Below are positions 6,386 to 10,938 of a stretch of 10,938 nt of DNA, piece by piece. Made by a program: the position numbers and the translations under genes. Below the pieces are notes generated by a model. The model was not told the DNA's origin. It searched no databases and saw nothing but the letters and a program-made list of their open reading frames with translations. Position 1 is the stretch's first letter. Each line of letters begins with the position of its first letter. Location: positions 1 through 10,938 of the forward strand of contig JAUWZY010000020.1 in assembly GCA_030615045.1 (NCBI GenBank), in the 5' to 3' direction. Source of the DNA: Chloroflexota bacterium (GTDB taxonomy: Bacteria > Chloroflexota > Dehalococcoidia > SZUA-161 > JAUWZY01).

Positions 6386-6999
6386 CGGCGCCCGACGCCT
6401 CGATATCGGCCTGGCTTACTGGGCTGGTGGGGAAAGTGCCAGCCTTTGATTGGCTGATGAGCGTGTTTGTCAGCGACTACTTCTTGCCCGTGATCTCATT
6501 TCTGGTGCTGATCGCTCTCTGGTTTGGCACCAGAAACCCCTCCCGCAGGGAGCCCAACCAGAGGGCAGTGCTCTGTGCTGCTACTGGGGCTGGATTCACT
6601 GCTCTGGCTGTGTGGGTGCTCAATCATGCCTTCCATCTCGACCTTTGGCCCCGACCCTGTGATCTCGCCGCTCATATACCCAGTGCCAGGCACGCTGCGG
6701 AGACGCTTTTCTATTGGCCCACCGATCCCTCGTTCCCCAGCAATGCAGCCGCGGTTTTATTTGCCCTGGCCCTCGGCATGTGGTTCACAAACCGCAAGAC
6801 GGGGGCGATGCTCTTCGCCCTTGCCGTCCTTTGGTCTTTTGCTCGGGTCTATTGCGGTGTTCATTACCCTTTGGATATAGTAGGTGGTGCTGCCCTGGGC
6901 TTCCTGGTCAGCTATGTCGTATATAAAGGTCTGTGGCCCGCAGTTGAACCTGTGCTGGCACTGATTTTCAAGTGGACGAAAAGACTATATCTCTCCTGA
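6382..6999 (+). CDS. PAP2-superfamily membrane protein with incomplete active site
   Basis: A 205-residue integral membrane protein of the PAP2 / undecaprenyl-diphosphatase-like family, with five or so hydrophobic helices. The family pattern is K-x6-RP, PSGH, and SR-x5-H-x3-D. Motif 1 appears as RP at 91-92, but the Lys position is Phe84. Motif 2 reads PSFPSNAAA (116-124), so the usual general-acid/base His is Ala122. Motif 3 is intact: Arg155, nucleophile His161 and Asp165 in ARVYCGVHYPLD. Active members remove phosphate from lipid phosphates such as undecaprenyl diphosphate or phosphatidate. This one may be inactive, altered, or use another residue. The start is GTG at 6382, overlapping the previous stop by 4 nt. 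Its 3' end overlaps cysK tail to tail by 15 bp. The reading frame is otherwise intact, so it is not an obvious pseudogene. Confidence 0.88.
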   Translation: MTAPDASISAWLTGLVGKVPAFDWLMSVFVSDYFLPVISFLVLIALWFGTRNPSRREPNQRAVLCAATGAGFTALAVWVLNHAFHLDLWPRPCDLAAHIPSARHAAETLFYWPTDPSFPSNAAAVLFALALGMWFTNRKTGAMLFALAVLWSFARVYCGVHYPLDIVGGAALGFLVSYVVYKGLWPAVEPVLALIFKWTKRLYLS

Positions 7000-7926
7000 A
7001 GGTGGGATAGGGGCGCGCCCTTTGCTCCAGATATCGATGCCCAAGCTGAGATATTTCCAGCCGCCATCGGGCAAGATGACAACGATATTCCCCCGCTCCA
7101 TTTCCTGTGCTATTTCGAGTGTCTGGTATATTGCCGCCCCTGAGGACAGTCCAGCGAAAATCCCTTCCCGTTGCAGCAGTTCCCCGAGCGCTGCTATAGC
7201 CTCGGCACGGCGCACCCTAGCCACTTGGTCTAAGAGATTCAGGTCTAAGACGGGAGGGGCATAGCCTTTAGCCAGGCAACGCAATCCCTCGATGGACTCA
7301 TCGGGGTGGGGCTCGACGCCGATGAGCTTTACCCTTGGGTTTCGCTCCTTAATTCGTTTGCCCACCCCCGTCATCGTCCCCCCGGTGCCAAGGCCGCAGA
7401 CCAATACATCTATATCCAGATCTGGGAGGGCTTGTAAAATCTCCGCACCTGTGGTCTCATAATGCGCCTGGGGATTATCTGGGTTGCAGAACTGATCGGG
7501 CATGAAGTAGCTTCCATTCCTTGCCATTATCTCCCTGACCAGCTCAATGGAGGCATCGACCCCCTTGGCCCCTTCAGTGAGGATCACCTCAGCCCCATAG
7601 AGCTCGAGAAGTTGCCTCCTCTCCAAGCTCACATTATCGGGCATCGCGATCTTGACCTTATATCCCTTCCTGTGCCCGACCATAGCCAGGGCGATGCCGG
7701 TGTTGCCGCTGGTGGCTTCGATGATGGTCTTATCTGGGGTCAGCTCGCCACTCTGCTCGGCTTTCTCGATCATATACTTGGCGATGCGGTCTTTAACACT
7801 GGCGCTGCCGCCGAGATTGTTTCCCTCCAGCTTGGCGAAGACCCTGACCTCTTTCTTAGGGCTCAGGTTAGCCATTTCCACCAAAGGGGTATGTCCGATA
7901 GCTTCAAGGATGTTGTTATATCTCAT
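6985..7926 (-). CDS. cysK: Cysteine synthase family protein (PLP-dependent, CysK/CysM type)
   Basis: A beta-replacement enzyme that makes L-cysteine from O-acetylserine (or a related activated serine) and sulfide. It has 313 residues, normal for CysK. Features are NILEAIGHTPLVEM at 5-18, the PLP-Schiff-base Lys45 in SASVKDR, the substrate loop TSGNTGIAL at 72-80, the glycine-rich phosphate cradle GTGGTMTG at 180-187, the PLP-pyridine Ser262 in GLSSGAA, and PDGGWKYLS at 286-294. The loop before Lys45 reads EGNNLGGSAS rather than the common NPGGS, so O-phosphoserine or another acceptor cannot be excluded. I chose ATG 7926, where homology begins. A longer frame back to 8139 only reads through the end of the radical SAM gene. 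No clear Shine-Dalgarno is present, and a TAAAAT box sits 7 nt before the ATG, suggesting a leaderless mRNA. It lies 32 nt after the radical SAM stop. Confidence 0.92.
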   Translation of the reverse strand: MRYNNILEAIGHTPLVEMANLSPKKEVRVFAKLEGNNLGGSASVKDRIAKYMIEKAEQSGELTPDKTIIEATSGNTGIALAMVGHRKGYKVKIAMPDNVSLERRQLLELYGAEVILTEGAKGVDASIELVREIMARNGSYFMPDQFCNPDNPQAHYETTGAEILQALPDLDIDVLVCGLGTGGTMTGVGKRIKERNPRVKLIGVEPHPDESIEGLRCLAKGYAPPVLDLNLLDQVARVRRAEAIAALGELLQREGIFAGLSSGAAIYQTLEIAQEMERGNIVVILPDGGWKYLSLGIDIWSKGRAPIPPSGEI

Positions 7927-7933
7927 CGCATAT

Positions 7934-7962
7934 ATTTTAGCACTTTCATAGTCTGCGGTCAC
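7934..7962 (-). promoter_or_regulatory. Candidate cysK promoter giving a leaderless transcript
   Basis: On the minus strand, GTGACC (7962-7957, 4/6 match to -35, overlapping the radical SAM stop codon) is 17 nt from TAAAAT (7939-7934, 5/6 match to -10). Only 7 nt separate the -10 box from the cysK ATG, so transcription would begin at or next to the start codon. Confidence 0.4.
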
Positions 7963-9806
7963 GTTGATAGCCTGGCGCCGAGCCCTTGGGCTTTTCCGCG
8001 ACATCCCTGTTCCCAGCGCTCGAGCCCGCACATAGTGCAGGGGCCATAGCGGCAGTCTGGGGTCTCCTGCCTGCTCTCGGTTCGCTGATATTCTTGGCTG
8101 AGGAAGTCCATTCTGACGCCACAATCGATGTGACTCCAAGGCAAAAGCTCATCCAGAGGGCGTTCACGGTGGGCATAAAAATGGGGATCAAGCCCGATCT
8201 CGTCAAAAGCGCGCTGCCATCTCTCATAGTTGAAGTGCTCGCTCCAGGCGTCGAAGGCAGCCCCCAGTTGCCGAGCACGGCGAATGACCGGCCCCAGGCG
8301 CCGGTCGCCCCGAGCCAGCACCCCCTCGATCAAGCTCATCTGAGGGGCCTGCCAGGAAAAAGCGACCCCCAGCTTCCTCAGCCCTCGCTTCAGGATTTGA
8401 TGTTTAGGCTCAAGCTCCTCGGTGCTGTTTTGGGCCAGCCACTGCAATGGGGTATGGGGCTTGGGGACAAAGGTCGCGGCGCTGACTTTGATCCGCGGTT
8501 TCCCAGCTTTCGCTCTCAGTTTTCTTATCTTGCCCACCAGCTCTACAATGGCCGCTACATCCTCTAAGCTCTCAGTGGGCAGCCCGAGCATGAAGTATAG
8601 CTTAAGGCTCCTCCAGCCCCGTTCCAGAGCTGTGGTCATGGTTTGTAATAAATCGTCATCGGAGACACTCTTGTTGATGACTTGACGCAGGCGCTCTGTC
8701 CCTGCCTCGGGGGCGAAGGTGAGGCCGCCTTTCTTTCGCCCCTGAATGGAGTCGGCAAGCGCCACCGAGAAGGTGTCGAGGCGCAAGCTGGGCAGGGAAA
8801 GGGTGAGATTTTTCCCTTTCCATCGCTGTCCCAAGGTGGAAATCAGCTTCTCGATCCCCGAGTAGTCGCTGGTGCTCAAGGAAAGCAGAGAGACCTCTCC
8901 GTAGCCGCAGTTCTTGATTAGCTCGTCTACTGCCTTGACCACCTCGTCATGACTTCGTTCCCGTAACGGGCGGTAGATGGTGCCTGCTTGGCAGAAGCGA
9001 CAGCCCCGGGTGCAGCCGCGTTGAATTTCCACCACTGCTCGGTCGTGGACGACCTCAATATATGGAACCACGGGGTGGGTCGCTGGAGATGGCAGCTGGC
9101 TTACGAAGCGCCGCTCAATGCTGGCGCTGGCATCTGGGATGATTGGTCCTATCGAGGCGATAGTGCCATCGGAGTGATAGTTGACTTGATAAAAACTGGG
9201 GACGTAGATTCCGCGAATATGGCAGAGCTGGCGAAGCAATTCCTCCTTCTTTCCCGTGCCCTCCTTTTTCCAGCGGCGAAAGACCTCGATGAGCTCCAGG
9301 ATTACCTCTTCTCCTTCCCCGATAACGAATAGGTCCATGAAGTCAGACATTGGCTCTGGGTTCAGGGTGCAGCTACCGCCGGCGATGACTAAGGGATGGG
9401 AGTCAGTTCGCTCCGAGGCGAGGAGCGGTATCTGAGCCAGTTCCAGCATGTTGAGCACGTTAGTATAGTTTAGCTCATAGCCCAGGGAGAAGCCGATGAT
9501 ATCGAACTCCCTAAGCGGGCGCTTTGATTCCAGGCTGAAGAGGGGGATGTCAGCGCTTCGCAGCTCGGCTTCCATATCAACCCAAGGCGCATAAGCCCTC
9601 TCGGCGAGGACATGGGGGCTCTGGTTCAATATCTCATAGAGAATGGAAAGCCCGAGGTTGGACATCCCGATCTCGTAGGCATCGGGGTAGATGAGGGCAA
9701 CCTTGACCTCAACTGCCGCCCAGTCCTTCACTATGCTATTCCACTCGCCGCCGCTATAGCGAGCCGGTCTGGTCACTTTGCGCAACATGCTATCCAATTG
9801 GCTCAT
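7959..9806 (-). CDS. TIGR03960-type radical SAM protein with B12-binding-like N-terminal region
   Basis: A 615-residue iron-sulfur protein. Residues roughly 35-175 resemble a cobalamin-binding-type Rossmann region (YPDAYEIGMSNLGL at 40-53, IIGFSLGYELNYTN, VIAGGSCTLNPEP, VIGEGEE). The radical SAM core follows with the cluster motif Cys265-x3-Cys269-x2-Cys272 in RGCTRGCRFCQAG. The C-terminus carries a second cysteine group, DCRYGPCTMCG. This order matches the TIGR03960 family, whose reaction is not established. Members are usually next to or fused with a TIGR03936/DUF2344 protein, but here cysK follows instead. I chose ATG 9806 (MSQLDSML). A longer frame to 9989 is only the antisense of the neighbour's repeats. 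No Shine-Dalgarno is visible. A perfect TATAAT 9 nt upstream suggests a leaderless or nearly leaderless mRNA. Confidence 0.94.
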   Translation of the reverse strand: MSQLDSMLRKVTRPARYSGGEWNSIVKDWAAVEVKVALIYPDAYEIGMSNLGLSILYEILNQSPHVLAERAYAPWVDMEAELRSADIPLFSLESKRPLREFDIIGFSLGYELNYTNVLNMLELAQIPLLASERTDSHPLVIAGGSCTLNPEPMSDFMDLFVIGEGEEVILELIEVFRRWKKEGTGKKEELLRQLCHIRGIYVPSFYQVNYHSDGTIASIGPIIPDASASIERRFVSQLPSPATHPVVPYIEVVHDRAVVEIQRGCTRGCRFCQAGTIYRPLRERSHDEVVKAVDELIKNCGYGEVSLLSLSTSDYSGIEKLISTLGQRWKGKNLTLSLPSLRLDTFSVALADSIQGRKKGGLTFAPEAGTERLRQVINKSVSDDDLLQTMTTALERGWRSLKLYFMLGLPTESLEDVAAIVELVGKIRKLRAKAGKPRIKVSAATFVPKPHTPLQWLAQNSTEELEPKHQILKRGLRKLGVAFSWQAPQMSLIEGVLARGDRRLGPVIRRARQLGAAFDAWSEHFNYERWQRAFDEIGLDPHFYAHRERPLDELLPWSHIDCGVRMDFLSQEYQRTESRQETPDCRYGPCTMCGLERWEQGCRGKAQGLGARLST

Positions 9807-9815
9807 AGCCAACCC

Positions 9816-9844
9816 ATTATAGCCTTGCTTCCGCTTCGATGCAA
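9816..9844 (-). promoter_or_regulatory. Candidate promoter of the radical SAM gene, very close to the start codon
   Basis: On the minus strand a perfect TATAAT (9821-9816) lies 9 nt before the ATG at 9806. A weak -35 box TTGCAT (9844-9839) is placed 17 nt upstream. The transcript would have a leader of only a few bases, too short for a ribosome-binding site. Confidence 0.5.
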
Positions 9845-9864
9845 GCCCTTCCTGAAGGAAGGGC
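9845..9864. promoter_or_regulatory. 20-bp perfect inverted repeat in a divergent intergenic region
   Basis: GCCCTTCCT and AGGAAGGGC form perfect 9-bp arms around GA. It sits between the proposed -35 boxes of the radical SAM gene (minus) and the VTT membrane protein gene (plus), immediately upstream of both. The position suits a transcription-factor operator. A two-base loop and no following T-run make an intrinsic terminator unlikely. Confidence 0.5.
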
Positions 9865-9872
9865 AAGCGGAC

Positions 9873-9901
9873 TTGACTTCTCGAGCCCCTGGCTATATGT
9901 T
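9873..9901 (+). promoter_or_regulatory. Candidate promoter of the VTT membrane protein gene
   Basis: TTGACT (9873-9878) is a 5/6 match to -35. Possible -10 boxes are TATGTT (9896-9901, spacing 17) or TATATG (9894-9899, spacing 15), each only 4/6. Either would start transcription within a few bases of the ATG at 9911, again implying a very short leader. Confidence 0.3.
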
Positions 9902-9910
9902 GTGAAAAGC

Positions 9911-10564
9911 ATGAGTTCCAGCGACAAAGACCCCACCGAGGAAGTAAAAGACCCCACCGAGGAAGTAAAAGACCCCGCTGAGGAAACAAAAGACCCCGCC
10001 GAGGAAGTAGTAGAAGCGCGCTCCTGGTGGCGGCGGAATTATATTTACATTCTGGCCTTTGTGGTCGGGGCGGCAGCTATTGCCCTGATCCCCATTTTCG
10101 GGGGCAAGGTCAAGGAATTCGAGACCTACGGCTATTTGGGCGTGTTCCTCATGGGCGTCATCGGCAGTGCCGCCCCGGTGTGGCCCATGCCGGGAGCGTG
10201 GGCGGCATTTATCGCCGCCGGACTGGGCTGGAACATAGTCTGGGTGGCGCTGGCCGCGGGCATCGGCGAGGCGATTGGGGAGATCACCTACTATCTGGTG
10301 GGCTATAGCGGGCAGCCGCTGCTTAAGAGGGTGAGGTGGTATCCCCGGATCGAGCGCTGGATGAAGCGCCGCGGCTGGCTGACCATTTTCCTGGCCTCAG
10401 CGATCCCCAATTTCATCATCAGGCTGGTAGATGTCTCCGCCGCCGCTCTTCGCTACCCGCTGTGGAAGTTCTTCATCTTCTGCTGGGCGGGCAAGACGGT
10501 GAAATCATTCGCCTTTGCCGCCGCTGGCGCCGGCCTCTTCACCTGGCTCACCAACCTCTTCTGA
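9911..10564 (+). CDS. VTT-domain (DedA/YqaA-like) integral membrane protein
   Basis: A 217-residue inner-membrane protein. Residues 1-37 are a highly acidic, soluble head containing four tandem copies of K-D-P-(T/A)-E-E-(V/T). A basic WWRRN and the first membrane helix (about 45-65) follow. The rest resembles the VTT/SNARE-associated fold: re-entrant hydrophobic segments around GVIGSAAPVWPMPG and GIGEAIGEITYYLVGY, then FLASAIPNFIIRLVDVSAAALRYPLWKFF in pieces matching the conserved second half. DedA/VTT proteins act in lipid transport or scrambling and membrane homeostasis; the specific role here is unknown. The short loop lacks the RFIP...R arrangement of classical DedA, so it fits the YqaA-like branch better. 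The start is ATG 9911; an earlier ATG at 9839 would read through the intergenic inverted repeat, and a GTG at 9902 is possible. Upstream neighbour is divergent. Confidence 0.85.
   Translation: MSSSDKDPTEEVKDPTEEVKDPAEETKDPAEEVVEARSWWRRNYIYILAFVVGAAAIALIPIFGGKVKEFETYGYLGVFLMGVIGSAAPVWPMPGAWAAFIAAGLGWNIVWVALAAGIGEAIGEITYYLVGYSGQPLLKRVRWYPRIERWMKRRGWLTIFLASAIPNFIIRLVDVSAAALRYPLWKFFIFCWAGKTVKSFAFAAAGAGLFTWLTNLF
9926..10009 (+). repeat. Four tandem 21-bp in-frame repeats
   Basis: Four 21-bp units start at 9926, 9947, 9968 and 9989 and encode KDPTEEV, KDPTEEV, KDPAEET and KDPAEEV. Units 1 and 2 are identical in sequence; units 3 and 4 carry a few substitutions. The repeat keeps the reading frame, so copy-number change by slippage would lengthen or shorten the acidic head by 7 residues per unit without breaking the protein. 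Confidence 0.95.
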
Positions 10565-10574
10565 TTTGCCACGA

Positions 10575-10603
10575 TTGCCTCCAAAAGCTACTTGATATAA
10601 AAT
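10575..10603 (+). promoter_or_regulatory. Candidate promoter for the partial downstream ORF
   Basis: TTGCCT (10575-10580, 4/6 match to -35) and TAAAAT (10598-10603, 5/6 match to -10) are separated by 17 nt within a short AT-rich stretch after the VTT gene. Transcription would start near 10610, leaving room for the G-rich ribosome-binding run at 10619-10624. Confidence 0.4.
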
Positions 10604-10631
10604 AAAACAAAAGGTTTTGGGGGGATGGGAC

Positions 10632-10938
10632 TTGGTCGTGTGGAGCTTGTGGCTGGATATTAAGAATTTAGCTGTAGACCTATGGCGTGGTATAACTTGG
10701 TTCCGAAAGCGGCCACCTGCGGAGGAAGAGAAAGTAGAGCATTTGCTGGAAGAACTTCGGAAGCCGCTGGAAGAGGAATTGAGTAGGGAGACCGACCCTG
10801 AAAAAAAGCAAGTCCTTGAAGATCGATTGGAGGAGGTCAGAGCAGCCCAAGTAGGCTACATCATGAGAAGGTTAGAGTGCACCCTAGATCGAGCAGGTTT
10901 GCCTGCTTACGAGAACCTTGTAGCTAATGGCAAGCGCA
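10632..10938 (+). CDS. Partial hypothetical protein, charged and helical (runs off the window)
   Basis: An open frame of 102 codons continues past the window edge and is closed upstream only by a TGA at 10593. I do not recognise the protein. The first 25 residues are Trp-rich and amphipathic (VVWSLWLDIKNLAVDLWRG). They are followed by a strongly charged Glu/Lys/Arg stretch with heptad-like leucines (HLLEELRKPLEEELSRE, about 37-53), suggesting helical or coiled-coil structure. There is no ATG near the beginning. TTG 10632 is chosen because a run of six G (10619-10624) lies 7 nt upstream, while GTG 10638 and TTG 10617 remain possible. A plausible promoter precedes it. Codon composition resembles the neighbouring genes. 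It could still be a chance frame, as the C-terminus is not visible. Confidence 0.55.
   Translation, partial: MVVWSLWLDIKNLAVDLWRGITWFRKRPPAEEEKVEHLLEELRKPLEEELSRETDPEKKQVLEDRLEEVRAAQVGYIMRRLECTLDRAGLPAYENLVANGKR

Noticed and set aside
7011..7020. GGGCGCGCCC perfect palindrome near the end of cysK
   Set aside because: It lies inside well-conserved coding sequence (K-G-R-A-P) and is short; chance in GC-rich codons explains it.
7927..8139. N-terminal extension of the cysK frame up to 8139
   Set aside because: It lies out of frame over the 3' end of the radical SAM gene, and cysteine synthase homology starts at the ATG at 7926.
7462..8567. Plus-strand open frames of about 195 codons opposite cysK and the radical SAM gene
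   Set aside because: They are shadows of strongly supported minus-strand genes with catalytic motifs, and show no domain of their own.
9807..9989. N-terminal extension of the radical SAM frame up to 9989
   Set aside because: The extra 61 residues are the antisense of the VTT protein's tandem repeats and the intergenic palindrome, and family homology begins at MSQLDSML (9806).
10625..10663. 12-codon ATG frame (MGLGRVELVAGY) overlapping the start of the partial ORF, considered as a leader peptide
   Set aside because: Too short to support, no attenuator hairpins follow, and its ATG abuts the G-run without normal ribosome-binding spacing.

Overview
This window looks like ordinary chromosomal housekeeping DNA from a bacterium of moderate GC. 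The best guess is a member of the Chloroflexota, class Dehalococcoidia. That guess rests on the overall style of the proteins, notably a short homocitrate/Re-citrate-synthase-like enzyme of the kind known from Dehalococcoides, a TIGR03960-type radical SAM protein, and very compact gene packing. No 16S rRNA or other decisive marker is present. I see no tRNA, rRNA, CRISPR array, insertion sequence or prophage, and no convincing intrinsic terminator.

Layout, left to right. (1) Positions 1-3634, minus strand: a tight four-gene operon read right to left. It runs tyrosine recombinase (Xer type), enolase, an MBL-fold hydrolase, then glyceraldehyde-3-phosphate dehydrogenase, which is cut by the window edge just after its catalytic Cys codon. 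Spacings are 2 nt, a 10-nt overlap, and 19 nt. (2) 3704-4927, minus strand: an HMGL/alpha-isopropylmalate synthase-family enzyme, possibly a Re-type citrate synthase. (3) 4928-5056: a compact divergent control region whose perfect inverted repeat supplies the -35 boxes of both outward promoters. (4) 5057-6999, plus strand: branched-chain aminotransferase (ilvE), a small three-helix membrane protein, and a PAP2-family membrane phosphatase relative that lacks the PSGH histidine. (5) 6985-9806, minus strand: a TIGR03960 radical SAM protein followed by a cysteine synthase-family gene, whose 3' end overlaps the PAP2 gene tail to tail by 15 bp. (6) 9807-9910: a second divergent region with a 20-bp inverted repeat. 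(7) 9911-10564, plus strand: a VTT/DedA-like membrane protein with a four-copy 21-bp repeat at its start, then a partial charged hypothetical ORF running off the window.

Functionally, enolase and GAPDH belong to lower glycolysis/gluconeogenesis. The HMGL enzyme and IlvE belong to 2-oxo-acid and amino-acid synthesis, and CysK makes cysteine. Nothing here is clearly a new system. The points most worth checking are the back-to-back promoters inside a palindrome, the degenerate PAP2 active site, and three genes whose -10-like boxes sit so close to the start codon that leaderless transcripts are likely.
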